Made by a program: the position numbers and the translations under genes. From Merdimmobilis hominis (lineage in GTDB: Bacteria > Bacillota > Clostridia > Oscillospirales > Ruminococcaceae): a DNA stretch of 64,000 nt. Shown here one piece after another: positions 35,531-46,239 of this stretch. Each line of letters opens with the position of its first letter. Position 1 is the stretch's first letter. Location of the stretch: positions 1 through 64,000 of the forward strand of contig NZ_JACJKY010000011.1 in assembly GCF_016901855.1 (NCBI RefSeq), read 5' to 3'. The notes beneath the pieces are model-generated. The model was not told the DNA's origin. It made no database searches and saw only the letters and a program-made list of their open reading frames with translations.

Positions 35531-35564
35531 AAAACCGCTCGTGGAAAATTCCACGAGCGGTTTT
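35531..35564. terminator. Bidirectional terminator
   Basis: AAAACCGCTCGTGGAA / TTCCACGAGCGGTTTT stem between the ddl operon and the convergent MATE gene. Confidence 0.88.
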
Positions 35565-35566
35565 GT

Positions 35567-36961
35567 TTATTCCACAACTTTTTTGCTGCACCATGCGTCT
35601 CCGCGGAACCGAATCCGGAATGCAACCGTTTTTACAAGCCATTCGAGTCCCATTGAAATCCACACGCCGTAAATGCCCAGTCCGCACCAGATCGCCAGCG
35701 CATAACCTGAAAAGACGCGCACCGCCCACATACATACAAGCGAAGTCACCGATGTATACGTTGCATCGCCTGCCGCACGCAGTGTGTTCGGCATAACGTT
35801 TGCGCCGGACCATACAAACGGCATGAACGCACAGCCAATCCACATCACCTGATAAATCGTCGGCAGCGTTTCCGGCTGCGGTGCATACAGCGAAAGCAGA
35901 AGCGGCATCAGCGGCATCAAAATTACAACGGAAAGTGTACAAATCGTATTGCCGAGCCACTCCATACGGCTGCCGTACCGTCTCGCAAGCGCCACTTCAC
36001 CCGCACCGATACATTGTCCGACAATCGTGAGTGAAACGGTGCTCACCGCAAAGCCGCATGCATAAATCAGGCTGAACGCACTGCTTGCAATCGCATTGGC
36101 TGCCACCGCAATGCCGCCGAGCTGTACCAAATAGGACTGCACGATGATGTTGCCGCCGTTATAAAACGCCTGCTCCATCGCAACAGGCACACCCATGCGT
36201 GCAATCGTAATCATGAGCTTCGGGTTCACCTTTAAAATATCACGTACACGCACCTGCATGATGCCGCGCTTTGTCATGAGCAGATAAAGCGCAATCATTC
36301 CACCGATAAACCGGGCTAAGATGTACGAAAGAACGGTGCCCCAAATATCAAGATGCAGAATATTCAACAGCAGAATACTCAGCAGAAAATGCACCACGTT
36401 GATCATAATCGTAAGCCACAAACATGTTTTCGACGCACCGACACCGCGCAGTGCCGCAAACGCTGCACTGTAAAATGCAAACGGAATCATCGAAATGCCC
36501 ATACCGGACAGAAATTCCACGCACTTTCCTTTGACCGCCGCTTCCGCCGAACCAAACAGCCATGAAATAATCGGCTCTGCAAAGAAAAAGCAGCAAAGCC
36601 CGACAATCAGCGCCACAATAAACGTAGCGAGCGTCGCCTGACCTGCGGCCTGACGCACTTTTTCCGGGTCGTTTTTGCCCTTATACTGTGCGACAACAAC
36701 CGTACCGCCGGACGCGACCGCACCGAACAGCGCCATTGCCAAAAAGATAATCGGATTGACAAGACTCACCGCCGAAACGGAGTCCTGGCTTGATGCACTG
36801 ACCATTGAAACGGTCACCATACTGATAAAATAGACGAAAAACTGGTCTAAAATGACCGGACCTAATATTTTAAAAAACTCCTTGCTTGTAAACATGGAGC
36901 TGCCGAACTGACGCTCTAAAAAACCGCCGATTTTGACTGCGGCAGCATTCTTCTTTTTCAT
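35567..36961 (-). CDS. MATE-family efflux transporter
   Basis: The 464-residue protein has about 12 membrane segments in two MatE repeats and family features such as the early LGPVILDQ helix, PVAMEQAFYNGGNIIVQSYLVQLGG at the second half, and AGEVALARRYG. It would export cationic compounds using an ion gradient; the substrate is unknown. Start at 36961 is chosen for AGAGGGGA eight bases upstream. Single gene with a clear promoter. Confidence 0.9.
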   Translation of the reverse strand: MKKKNAAAVKIGGFLERQFGSSMFTSKEFFKILGPVILDQFFVYFISMVTVSMVSASSQDSVSAVSLVNPIIFLAMALFGAVASGGTVVVAQYKGKNDPEKVRQAAGQATLATFIVALIVGLCCFFFAEPIISWLFGSAEAAVKGKCVEFLSGMGISMIPFAFYSAAFAALRGVGASKTCLWLTIMINVVHFLLSILLLNILHLDIWGTVLSYILARFIGGMIALYLLMTKRGIMQVRVRDILKVNPKLMITIARMGVPVAMEQAFYNGGNIIVQSYLVQLGGIAVAANAIASSAFSLIYACGFAVSTVSLTIVGQCIGAGEVALARRYGSRMEWLGNTICTLSVVILMPLMPLLLSLYAPQPETLPTIYQVMWIGCAFMPFVWSGANVMPNTLRAAGDATYTSVTSLVCMWAVRVFSGYALAIWCGLGIYGVWISMGLEWLVKTVAFRIRFRGDAWCSKKVVE

Positions 36962-36998
36962 ATCGATATTCCCCTCTTGATTGCCCTCTTTTAACTGC

Positions 36999-37027
36999 AT
37001 TATATCTGTTTTGTTGCGTCTTGTAAA
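36999..37027 (-). promoter_or_regulatory. Promoter of the MATE gene
   Basis: Minus-strand -35 TTTACA, 17-bp spacer, -10 TATAAT. Confidence 0.75.
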
Positions 37028-37067
37028 GAGATTTTACTTTTAAATCACAGACGAAGATTTCGGCGGG

Positions 37068-37096
37068 AACATTTGCGGATTTTCTTTCATAGGATA
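37068..37096 (+). promoter_or_regulatory. Candidate sigma-K promoter of dpaAB
   Basis: AACA (37068-37071), a 16-bp spacer, then CATAGGATA (37088-37096). This matches the mother-cell sigma-K consensus (mACm, about 16 bp, CATAnnnTA) at every defined position. The same operon (spoVFAB) is sigma-K-controlled in B. subtilis. Confidence 0.65.
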
Positions 37097-37141
37097 TTAC
37101 GCCGTATCGCTGTTTGTTTGTTGTGAAGGAGTGATGTACCC

Positions 37142-38023
37142 ATGAACAGCACACGCATCCTCATTGCCGGCGGCGATCTGCGGCAGGCATATCTGGCAGA
37201 CGTTCTCTGCCGCACCTGTGCGGTAGAGACGATCGGGCTTGATAAAATCCCAAACCCGCCGGGCCCTCTGCCGGAAACCGCACTTGCCGCACTTGCCGCA
37301 CCGGATTATCTGATGCTTCCCGTCCCTGCCATGTCGGATGACACGTACTTAAACACCCCGTTTTCCGCAAAGCGTATCCCGATTGACGAGGTGCTTGACT
37401 GTGCCTCTGCACAAACCGTCATTCTCGGCGGAAAAATCAGCGGCACGCTTGCCCAAAAGCTGAAAGAGCGCAATCTTTCATTCATCGACTACATGGAATG
37501 GGAGCCGCTTGCCGTCAAAAACGCTTCGGTGACCGCAGAAGCCGCCGTTCAAATCGCCATGGAGGAGCTTCCTGTCGCGATTGAAGGTCTGCCGGTTCTG
37601 ATTATCGGTTACGGACGAATCGGCAGGCTTTTGCTGCGCAAATTCTCCGCACTCGGCGCATCGTGTATTGTCGCAGCACGTTCGCCGGCCGCACGCGCAT
37701 GGAGCGAAATGGAAGGCGCATTTTCCTGCGACATGACAGCACTGATTGACGGTGTGGAACGCAGCCGGCTCATCATCAACACCGTTCCTGTCTGTCTGCT
37801 CACAAAGGACATTCTCGCCCATGCCAGAGAGGACTGTCTGCTCATTGACCTTGCCTCCAAACCGGGCGGTATTGACCAGGCAGCAGCCGGCGCATTCGGT
37901 CTGCACACCATCTGGGCGCTGTCGCTTCCCGGAAAGGTTGCGCCTGCAACTGCCGCCGATATTTTGGCAAAAACCATTTTTGAAATTGATGCCGAGAGGA
38001 GGAATGGTCATGGCACGCTGTAA
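37142..38023 (+). CDS. dpaA: Dipicolinate synthase subunit A
   Basis: The 293-residue protein matches SpoVFA/DpaA: N-terminal domain with IAGGDLRQAYLAD, then a Rossmann domain with GYGRIG (156-161) and IDLASKPGG near the end. With DpaB it makes dipicolinic acid from dihydrodipicolinate in the mother cell, for spore core dehydration and heat resistance. AAGGAG precedes the ATG. dpaB overlaps its last 14 bases. Confidence 0.94.
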   Translation: MNSTRILIAGGDLRQAYLADVLCRTCAVETIGLDKIPNPPGPLPETALAALAAPDYLMLPVPAMSDDTYLNTPFSAKRIPIDEVLDCASAQTVILGGKISGTLAQKLKERNLSFIDYMEWEPLAVKNASVTAEAAVQIAMEELPVAIEGLPVLIIGYGRIGRLLLRKFSALGASCIVAARSPAARAWSEMEGAFSCDMTALIDGVERSRLIINTVPVCLLTKDILAHAREDCLLIDLASKPGGIDQAAAGAFGLHTIWALSLPGKVAPATAADILAKTIFEIDAERRNGHGTL

Positions 38024-38588
38024 ACTCGGATTTGCAATCACCGGTTCATTTTGCACGATTCGTCAAAATCTCGACTTGATGCGCGCACTTTCGGCGGATT
38101 ATGATATTCTGCCGATTTTTTCATACCACGCCGCCTCGCTCGACACTCGATTCGGAAAAGCCGCCGATTTTATAAAAGAAGCCGAGGAAATCGCCGGCAA
38201 AAAAGCCATCTGCACAATTCCCGAAGCAGAACCGATCGGACCAAAGCACCTGACCGATTTGATGCTCGTTTCCCCTTGCACCGGAAACACGCTCGCAAAG
38301 CTGGCGCTCTCCATCACCGATACACCGGTGACTATGGCGGTCAAATCGCATCTGCGCGGTAAAAAACCGGTTGTCATTGCCGTTTCGACAAACGACGCCA
38401 TTGCGGGTTCCGCAAAAAATATCGGCGTGCTCACAAACCTAAAGCACTATTTCTTTGTACCGCTACGGCAGGATGATTATGAAAAAAAGCCGGCATCACT
38501 TGTTGCCGACTTTTCACGTGTAAACGAAACTCTGTCAGCGGCAAGCAAGCACATGCAGGTGGAACCGCTGTTTCTGCCGCCGCTGTAA
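38010..38588 (+). CDS. dpaB: Dipicolinate synthase subunit B
   Basis: The 192-residue flavoprotein-like subunit has FAITGSFCT at the N-terminus and the LMLVSPCTGNTLAKLALSITDTPV and AHL-like segments of SpoVFB. It forms dipicolinate synthase with DpaA. Start at 38010 is preferred over the ATG at 38004 because GGAGG then has a seven-base spacer. The 14-base overlap with dpaA implies coupled translation. Confidence 0.94.
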   Translation: MARCKLGFAITGSFCTIRQNLDLMRALSADYDILPIFSYHAASLDTRFGKAADFIKEAEEIAGKKAICTIPEAEPIGPKHLTDLMLVSPCTGNTLAKLALSITDTPVTMAVKSHLRGKKPVVIAVSTNDAIAGSAKNIGVLTNLKHYFFVPLRQDDYEKKPASLVADFSRVNETLSAASKHMQVEPLFLPPL

Positions 38589-38602
38589 TATTCTTTTTAT
38601 GG

Positions 38603-38630
38603 AAAAAACGCCCGCAATGCGGGCGTTTCT
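38603..38630. terminator. Bidirectional terminator between dpaB and acpP
   Basis: AAACGCCCGC / GCGGGCGTTT stem with a 3-base loop; six T follow on the minus strand, ending the fatty-acid operon. Confidence 0.85.
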
Positions 38631-38638
38631 TTGTGCTC

Positions 38639-38869
38639 TTATTCAGCGTTCTCTTCGATGTATTTGACGATATCACCGACGAGTTTGATGTTCTGAAGCT
38701 GATCGTCCGGAACCTCAACATCGAATTCTTCTTCGATCGACATAACGATATCCGCAACGTCCAGAGAATCTGCACCCAGATCTTCTGTGATCGACGCTTC
38801 CATTGTAACTTTCTCTTCTTCTACATCAAGTTGGTCAACCAGAATCTCTTTGATTTTCTCAAAAACCAT
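38639..38869 (-). CDS. acpP: Acyl carrier protein
   Basis: The 76-residue acidic protein has GADSLD with Ser35, the site of 4'-phosphopantetheine attachment, followed by helix II ([12 protein letters not shown]). It carries acyl chains in fatty-acid synthesis. AAGGAGG precedes the ATG. It is the last gene of the fab-acc operon, 87 bp after accA, instead of its usual place near fabH/fabK. Confidence 0.96.
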   Translation of the reverse strand: MVFEKIKEILVDQLDVEEEKVTMEASITEDLGADSLDVADIVMSIEEEFDVEVPDDQLQNIKLVGDIVKYIEENAE

Positions 38870-38956
38870 GAAACGTAACCTCCTTTATTTTTTGATAGTG
38901 TTTATATCACGCACAGATCAAACGATCGACGCGTAACATACAAGAAATTGGAAAAA

Positions 38957-39763
38957 TCAAGCCTCTTCGAATTCCCCGATTTTTCTAAATTTATTATATC
39001 GGCTGTCGAGCAGGATTGCAACATCTTTTTGCATAATTTTTTGCAATGTGCGGTAAAGATATTCGGAAATGTTCTCTGCCGTCTGCTGCGGATTGTTATG
39101 CGCACCGCCGGCAGGCTCCTCAATCGTCGCCTCGCTTACACCAAGTTCTAAAAGATCCTGTGCCGTAATCCGCAGACGATCTGCCGCCTCTTTTTCGCGG
39201 GAAGCATCTTTCCAGAGAATACTTGCAAATCCACGCGGCGAAATGACCGAATACACGGCATTTTCGAGCATTGCAAGTTCGTCGCACACGCCGAGCGCCA
39301 GCGCACCGCCCGAACCGCCTTCGCCCAGCACAATCGAAATGATCGGTGTTTTTAAACGCGAAAACTCGAGCAGATTGCGGGCAATCGCCTCGCCCTGACC
39401 GCGCTCTTCTGCCGCCACGCCGCAGAATGCACCCGGTGTGTCGATAAAGCAGACGACCGGACGTTTGAATTTCTCAGCCTGTTTTGCAAGACGAAGCGCT
39501 TTTCGATATCCTTCCGGATGCGGCATCGCAAAGTTTGCGCGTTTATTTTCCTCCAAGTTGCGGCCTTTGACCTGTGCAATCACGGTGATCGGAATGCCGC
39601 GGAAATTCGCAATACCGCCGATGATTGCGTGATCGTCGCCGTACAAACGGTCGCCGTGCATCTCGCAGAACTCATCAAACAGCATCGGGATATAATCATA
39701 AATTGTCGGACGATCCTTGTGACGGATGATCTCAATCCGTTCCGAAGCAGAAAGTGTACTCAT
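38957..39763 (-). CDS. accA: Acetyl-CoA carboxylase carboxyltransferase subunit alpha
   Basis: The 268-residue crotonase-fold subunit has the HGDRLYGDDHAIIGGIA, TPGAFCGVAAEERGQGEAIA and GEGGSGGALALGVCDE landmarks. With AccD it moves the carboxyl group from biotin to acetyl-CoA. Its ATG overlaps the accD stop by four bases (ATGA), so the two subunits are translationally coupled. Confidence 0.96.
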   Translation of the reverse strand: MSTLSASERIEIIRHKDRPTIYDYIPMLFDEFCEMHGDRLYGDDHAIIGGIANFRGIPITVIAQVKGRNLEENKRANFAMPHPEGYRKALRLAKQAEKFKRPVVCFIDTPGAFCGVAAEERGQGEAIARNLLEFSRLKTPIISIVLGEGGSGGALALGVCDELAMLENAVYSVISPRGFASILWKDASREKEAADRLRITAQDLLELGVSEATIEEPAGGAHNNPQQTAENISEYLYRTLQKIMQKDVAILLDSRYNKFRKIGEFEEA

Positions 39764-40626
39764 CGGTTGGCCTCCTTTGTATGCAGCCGAATCAGCCGCG
39801 ATAAGGTACGGCGGATGTTCTTGCGCTCAACGATCATATCGACAAAGCCGTGCTCCAGCAGAAATTCTGCCGACTGGAAGTCATCAGGCAGACGCTGACG
39901 AATCGTATCCTCGATGACACGACGGCCCGCAAAGCCAATCAATACTTTCGGTTCAGCGATGATGATATCGCCTAGCGACGCAAACGAAGCGGTCACGCCG
40001 CCGGTGGTCGGATCGGTGAGCACCGTGATATACAAAAGACCTGCATCGCTGTGACGTGCAACAGCCGCCGACGTTTTTGCCATCTGCATGAGCGACACAA
40101 TACCCTCCTGCATTCTCGCACCGCCCGATGCCGAGAACACCACGACCGGAAGCCGTTTTTCGGTGGCACGCTCAAACGCACGCGCCAGCTTTTCACCGAC
40201 GACACTGCCCATTGATGCCATCATGAAGTGCGAGTCCATCACGGCAATGACGCAGTGCTTGTTGCGGATGTTGCACTCGCCGGTCAGAATTGCATCGCGC
40301 AGTCCTGTTTTTTCCTGAAGCTGTGCGATTTTTTTCTCGTACCCGTCAAAATCAATCGGGTTTTTGCTCGTCATGTTCGCGTCGTACTCGACAAACGTCC
40401 CTTTGTCGATCGTCATGTCAAGCCGCTCTTTCGCAGTCAAACGCGAATGATAGCCGCAGTTTGAACACACCTTTGCCGCACCGACAAAATCGTCCATAAA
40501 CATTGCGCTGCCGCAGCGCGGACACTGAAACAGCAAATCGCGCGGAATATTCACCTTGTTTTTCTTTTCCGCACGGGCATCGTTTTCCGCACGAAATTTT
40601 ACTACCTTGAATAAATCTTCAAGCAA
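39760..40626 (-). CDS. accD: Acetyl-CoA carboxylase carboxyltransferase subunit beta
   Basis: The 288-residue subunit has the N-terminal zinc ribbon (Cys35, 38, 54, 57) and the carboxyltransferase core with SASGGARMQEG and ITVLTDPTTGGVTASFA. The start codon is TTG with GGAGG eight bases upstream. It lies between accC and accA. Confidence 0.96.
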   Translation of the reverse strand: MLEDLFKVVKFRAENDARAEKKNKVNIPRDLLFQCPRCGSAMFMDDFVGAAKVCSNCGYHSRLTAKERLDMTIDKGTFVEYDANMTSKNPIDFDGYEKKIAQLQEKTGLRDAILTGECNIRNKHCVIAVMDSHFMMASMGSVVGEKLARAFERATEKRLPVVVFSASGGARMQEGIVSLMQMAKTSAAVARHSDAGLLYITVLTDPTTGGVTASFASLGDIIIAEPKVLIGFAGRRVIEDTIRQRLPDDFQSAEFLLEHGFVDMIVERKNIRRTLSRLIRLHTKEANR

Positions 40627-40663
40627 CCCGGTCGCCTCCTGTCAATCCGCACGGGTGTGCGTG

Positions 40664-42022
<1,359 letters not shown>

Positions 42023-42037
42023 GGCAGCTCCCCCGCA

Positions 42038-42469
42038 TCACGCGCCGATGGCAAACGTGATTTCACAGGTGACTGCGCGTTTTCCGTCAACCGAAGCGGT
42101 TGCTTTGCCGACACCGATGCTGCCGCGTGTTTTGATGATCTCCACTTCGAGTGTGAGCGTATCGCCCGGAACCACTTTTTTGCGGAATTTTGCTTTGTCG
42201 ATGCCTGCAAAATAAGCGATTTTGCCTTTGTTCTCCGGCAGGGAAAGTGCGCACACAGCGCCTGCCTGTGCAAGCATTTCAACCGTCAGCACACCCGGCT
42301 GTACCGGCTCCTGCGGGAAATGACCTTTAAACCAGAACTCGTCCGGTTTTAAATATTTTTTCGCCACAACACGAACGCCCGGCTCCATCTCAACGACCTC
42401 GTCGATGAGCAAAAACGGATCGCGGTGCGGAATAATCTCTTTGATCTGTTCCTGATTCAACAATGCCAT
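42038..42469 (-). CDS. fabZ: 3-hydroxyacyl-ACP dehydratase FabZ
   Basis: The 143-residue hot-dog-fold enzyme has [12 protein letters not shown] and the active site [12 protein letters not shown] with His50, and Glu64 in the following helix. It dehydrates 3-hydroxyacyl-ACP. The start at 42469 follows AGGAGG that lies in the end of the accB gene. Confidence 0.96.
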   Translation of the reverse strand: MALLNQEQIKEIIPHRDPFLLIDEVVEMEPGVRVVAKKYLKPDEFWFKGHFPQEPVQPGVLTVEMLAQAGAVCALSLPENKGKIAYFAGIDKAKFRKKVVPGDTLTLEVEIIKTRGSIGVGKATASVDGKRAVTCEITFAIGA

Positions 42470-42482
42470 CGCACATTCCTCC

Positions 42483-42944
42483 TTATTCCACAATCAGAAT
42501 CGGCTGATGGAATTCGACGCCCTGGCCGTCCTCCACCAGAATTTTTGTGACAACGCCGTCAACCTCGCTGTTGACCTCGTTCATGAGTTTCATCGACTCG
42601 ATGATAAACAGCACGTCGCCTTTTTTGACCGTATCGCCCACTTTGACAAACGGCTCTTTGTCCGGCGCCGGTTTCGAATAAAACGTACCGACGATCGGCG
42701 AGAGAACCGGTGTGCCGGACACTTCTTCCTCAGTGTTGGCTGCCGGCTGTACCGGTGCTGCTGTCGGTGCAGCAGAGAGCACCACCGGCGCTGCCTGCTC
42801 GGAAGCGGCAACGACAACCGGCTGTTTGCCCTCGATTTTCAACGAAAAGCCGTCCTGCTGGATGCTTACTTTCTGAAGTCCCAGGCGGGATGCTTCTGCC
42901 ATGAGCGCTTTGATTTCCTCTACATTCAGTTTAAGCTCTGCCAT
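42483..42944 (-). CDS. accB: Biotin carboxyl carrier protein of acetyl-CoA carboxylase
   Basis: The 153-residue protein has an N-terminal helical domain, an Ala/Pro/Val-rich linker (about 42-78), and a C-terminal biotinyl domain with ESMKLMNE, where Lys119 is the biotinylation site. AAAAGGAG precedes the ATG. It sits between fabF and fabZ, a typical clostridial order. Confidence 0.96.
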   Translation of the reverse strand: MAELKLNVEEIKALMAEASRLGLQKVSIQQDGFSLKIEGKQPVVVAASEQAAPVVLSAAPTAAPVQPAANTEEEVSGTPVLSPIVGTFYSKPAPDKEPFVKVGDTVKKGDVLFIIESMKLMNEVNSEVDGVVTKILVEDGQGVEFHQPILIVE

Positions 42945-42957
42945 AGTGCCGCTCCTT

Positions 42958-44193
42958 TTAATCTTCGTATTTTTTAAACAGCAAGCTTGCATTGTGGCCG
43001 CCGAAGCCGAGTGAGTTCGAGATCGCATAGTGAATCTCTTTTTCGCGGGTTCCCTCGGTCACATAGTCAAGGTCGCATTCCTCATCCGGCGTTTTGTAGC
43101 CGATTGTTGCCGGAATGACACCTTCCTCGAGCGCTTTTGCACAGACAATCGCTTCGATTGCGCCTGCCGCACCCAGGAGGTGACCGGTCATCGACTTCGT
43201 GGAGCTGACTGCCAGCTCTTTTGCATGGTCGCCGAATGCTGCTTTGATTGCTTTTGTTTCGTATTTATCGTTTAATCCGGTCGAGGTGCCGTGTGCGTTG
43301 ATATAGTCGACACAGTCGGTCGAAACGCCTGCTTCCTCACATGCAAGCTGCATTGCTTTTGCAGCGCCTGCACCTTCCGGATCCGGGCTTGTCATATGAT
43401 ATGCGTCGCCTGTTGCACCGTAGCCAACGACTTCCGCATAGATTCTCGCACCTCTTGCCTTTGCATGCTCGAGCTCCTCAAGCACTAGGATCGCGCCGCC
43501 CTCGCCCATAACGAAGCCGTCACGCTCTTTATCGAACGGAATCGATGCACGCGCCGGATCAGACGCATGGCTGAGTGCTTTCATGTTGTCGAATCCTGCA
43601 ACAGCAAATTCGATGATTGCTGCTTCCGAGCCGCCGGTGACGCAAGCGTCCAAATATCCGTTGCGGATTGCGCGGAATGCCTCGCCCACTGCGTGCGAAG
43701 AAGTTGCACATGCGGTGACCGGCGCATAGTTGATGCCTTTAAAGCCGTATTTCATCGAGATGCTGCCGGCTGCCATGTTGATAATCATCATCGGCACAAA
43801 GAACACCGACACACGGCTGCCGCCTTTTTCCATGAATTTGCGGTATTCCGTTTCGATCGAATGGAAGCCGCCGATGCCGCTGCCGACGATGCAGCCGACA
43901 CGGAACGGATCAAGATCTTTAAAATCGGTGCCGCAGTCTTTGACTGCCTCATCCGCAGCCACAAGCGCAAACTGATTGAACCGGTCGGTACGGCGCAGTT
44001 CACGTTTATCAAAATAGTTGAGCGGATCAAAGTTTTTTGCCTCTGCCGCCACTTTGACATCATAGTTCGATGTATCAAATCCCTCGATTAACGAGATGCC
44101 GCTTTTTCCGGCTTTGATATTTGCCCAAAACTCTTCCACAGTCAAACCGGTTGCACTGACTGTGCCCATTCCTGTAATGACTACTCTTCTCAT
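42958..44193 (-). CDS. fabF: 3-oxoacyl-ACP synthase II
   Basis: The 411-residue condensing enzyme has catalytic Cys162 in TACATSSHAVG, and His residues in NAHGTSTG and TGHLLGAAGAIE. It elongates acyl-ACP with malonyl-ACP. The start ATG at 44193 has GGAGG ten bases upstream. Confidence 0.97.
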   Translation of the reverse strand: MRRVVITGMGTVSATGLTVEEFWANIKAGKSGISLIEGFDTSNYDVKVAAEAKNFDPLNYFDKRELRRTDRFNQFALVAADEAVKDCGTDFKDLDPFRVGCIVGSGIGGFHSIETEYRKFMEKGGSRVSVFFVPMMIINMAAGSISMKYGFKGINYAPVTACATSSHAVGEAFRAIRNGYLDACVTGGSEAAIIEFAVAGFDNMKALSHASDPARASIPFDKERDGFVMGEGGAILVLEELEHAKARGARIYAEVVGYGATGDAYHMTSPDPEGAGAAKAMQLACEEAGVSTDCVDYINAHGTSTGLNDKYETKAIKAAFGDHAKELAVSSTKSMTGHLLGAAGAIEAIVCAKALEEGVIPATIGYKTPDEECDLDYVTEGTREKEIHYAISNSLGFGGHNASLLFKKYED

Positions 44194-44226
44194 TGCATTC
44201 AAACCTCCAGCCAAACTGCTGTTTTC

Positions 44227-44970
44227 TTACATCGGCATACCGCCGTCGATCACGATAACCTGTCCGGTGATATAGGACGCATCCTCAGACACCAAGAACG
44301 ATACGGCACCTGCGATTTCCTCCGGCTGACCGAAACGGCGCAGCGGAATCTGCTCTTTGATTGCTTTTTTGTATTCTTCGTCGAGCACGTCGGTCATCGG
44401 GGTCTGGATAAAGCCCGGTGCAACGGCGTTTACTGTAATATTTCTCGGACCCAGCTCTTTTGCGGCGGTCAGCGTCATGCCGACAACGCCTGCTTTCGAC
44501 GCACTGTAATTCATCTGGCCTGCATTGCCGTAAAGACCTGCAACGCTTGTGACGTTGACGATGCGGCCGCTTCTCTGTTTCATCATGACCGGTGTGACGT
44601 GGCGGATCATGTTGAACACGCCTTTGTAGTTGACGCTTGCAACGATGTCAAACTGCTCCTCGCTCATGCGGGCAATCAGACCGTCTTTTGTGATGCCTGC
44701 GTTGTTGACAAGAACGTCAACCGAGCCAAACCGAGCTTTCACTGCTTTGACCATCTCTTCGCATGCAGCAAAGTCCGAAACGCTTGCAATGAAGCACTCA
44801 GCCTCAACACCCAGCGCCTCACACGCTGCTTTGACCTCGAGGCCGCCGTTTTCTACTTCTGCCTGCGAACGGCAGTTGACTGCAATGTTAAATCCGTCTG
44901 CTGCAAGCCGTTTTGCGATGCAGGCACCGATGCCCTGCGATGCACCTGTAATAAGCGCTGTTTTTCTCAT
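44227..44970 (-). CDS. fabG: 3-oxoacyl-ACP reductase FabG
   Basis: The 247-residue short-chain dehydrogenase has the NADPH motif TGASQGIG, NNAG, and the tetrad Asn114, Ser142, Tyr155, Lys159. It reduces 3-oxoacyl-ACP. The start at 44970 follows AGGAGAG; the longer open frame overlaps the end of fabH. Confidence 0.96.
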   Translation of the reverse strand: MRKTALITGASQGIGACIAKRLAADGFNIAVNCRSQAEVENGGLEVKAACEALGVEAECFIASVSDFAACEEMVKAVKARFGSVDVLVNNAGITKDGLIARMSEEQFDIVASVNYKGVFNMIRHVTPVMMKQRSGRIVNVTSVAGLYGNAGQMNYSASKAGVVGMTLTAAKELGPRNITVNAVAPGFIQTPMTDVLDEEYKKAIKEQIPLRRFGQPEEIAGAVSFLVSEDASYITGQVIVIDGGMPM

Positions 44971-45008
44971 CTTGAATCTCTCCTGTTCTTTGTTTATCTG
45001 TACGCCTT

Positions 45009-46001
45009 TTACCATTCAAATACTGCTGCTGCGTACACAAGACCGCCGCCGAAGCCGACAGTGCACAGCTTTTGTCCGCGGACAAGCTTGCCTTCACGCT
45101 GTGCAAGTGCCATACAAACCGGGATGCACGCGCTCGACATATTGCCGTAGTCCGCGATATTCATATAAAATTTCGAGAGCGGCACTTTTAAGTTTTTCGC
45201 CGCCGTTTCCAAAATACGGGCGTTTGCCTGATGGGAAAAGACCCAGTCCAGTTCGTCCGGATCAATGTTTGCTTTCTCGCACGCCGCTTTCACCGCTGAC
45301 GGCATTGCACGCGTTGCAAATTTATAAACCTCGCGGCCGTCCTGGTGAAGCTTGTGCGGTGCGGCTTTTGCAAATCCGTCCGATTCCGGGTTAAACGGCT
45401 CTTTCGAAAACGGGTTGCCCGGTTCAACGCCGCGGGCAAACAAAAATTTGTTGCCGGACGGATCGGAGCCTAATTCACTCACAAACGGGTCGTCCGATTT
45501 TGTCACAACGCAAGCACCTGCGCCGTCGCCGAACAGCACACATGTCGAGCGATCCTCATAGTCGGTCATTTTGGAAAGAAGCTCGCTTGACACAATCAAA
45601 ACATTGCGGTAATCGTCGTCGCTTAAATACCGTTTTGCCATATCGAGTGCATACACAAAGCCGGCGCACGCGCTGTTAATTTCAACACATGCCGGTTTTT
45701 TTGCGCCCAGCTCGTTTGCAACCATGCAGGCAAGCGACGGCGTTAAATAATCCGGGGTGCAGGTGGTTCCAATCACCAGGTCAATCTCGTCGATCGAAAT
45801 GCCGGCATCATTAAGCGCCATCTGCGCCGCACGCGCTCCTATCTGATAGCCGAGTGTCTGACCGGTTGCAATGTGGCGGGTTTTAATACCGGTGCGCGTT
45901 GTAATCCACTCGTCATTTGTATCGACAATCTTGGCAAAATCCTCGTTTGTTACAATCGTTTCCGGCACATCATATCCCGTTCCAATGATTCGAATGCCCA
46001 C
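45009..46001 (-). CDS. fabH: 3-oxoacyl-ACP synthase III
   Basis: The 330-residue initiating condensing enzyme has catalytic Cys112 in NSACAG, His in SHQANARI, and Asn in the NIADYGNMSSA segment. It condenses a starter acyl-CoA with malonyl-ACP. The start is GTG at 46001 with GGAGG eight bases upstream. It is the first gene of the minus-strand fab-acc operon, divergent from fabD. Confidence 0.96.
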   Translation of the reverse strand: MGIRIIGTGYDVPETIVTNEDFAKIVDTNDEWITTRTGIKTRHIATGQTLGYQIGARAAQMALNDAGISIDEIDLVIGTTCTPDYLTPSLACMVANELGAKKPACVEINSACAGFVYALDMAKRYLSDDDYRNVLIVSSELLSKMTDYEDRSTCVLFGDGAGACVVTKSDDPFVSELGSDPSGNKFLFARGVEPGNPFSKEPFNPESDGFAKAAPHKLHQDGREVYKFATRAMPSAVKAACEKANIDPDELDWVFSHQANARILETAAKNLKVPLSKFYMNIADYGNMSSACIPVCMALAQREGKLVRGQKLCTVGFGGGLVYAAAVFEW

Positions 46002-46026
46002 ACTGTTCTCCTCCTTCAAGATTCTT

Positions 46027-46038
46027 TTTGAAAATCAA
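46027..46038 (-). promoter_or_regulatory. Possible FabT-like box in the fabH leader
   Basis: TTTGAAAATCAA is near-palindromic (TTGA, three bases, TCAA) and resembles FabT (MarR-family) boxes of Firmicute fatty-acid genes. It lies in the leader just before the fabH ribosome site. No fabT or fapR gene is in the window, so this is tentative. Confidence 0.25.
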
Positions 46039-46128
46039 TTGACACCGGTTGCAATCCGCTTTTTGGCTGTGGTATACTTTTTTAAAGACAAGCAAAATTG
46101 CCGTTTTTGTGTCAATGTTATCTTTATA

Positions 46129-46157
46129 ATTTTAAAGGTTTTTGCAGCCTTTGTCAA
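46129..46157 (-). promoter_or_regulatory. Promoter of the fabH-acpP operon
   Basis: Minus-strand -35 TTGACA, 17-bp spacer, -10 TAAAAT. It leaves a leader of about 120 bases before fabH. An AAAGG / CCTTT repeat spans the spacer. Confidence 0.65.
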
Positions 46158-46175
46158 TGTGAATCCAGATAAAAT

Positions 46176-46206
46176 TTGACATTCTCATTCGTTTGTGTTG
46201 TATTAT
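46176..46206 (+). promoter_or_regulatory. Possible promoter of fabD
   Basis: TTGACA at 46176-46181 and TATTAT at 46201-46206, with a 19-bp spacer that is longer than the 17 bp used elsewhere in the window. It may need help from a regulator, or the -10 may be misplaced. Confidence 0.45.
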
Positions 46207-46239
46207 GATTAAATTTTTTATGAAGGAGACGTTTTTCTT

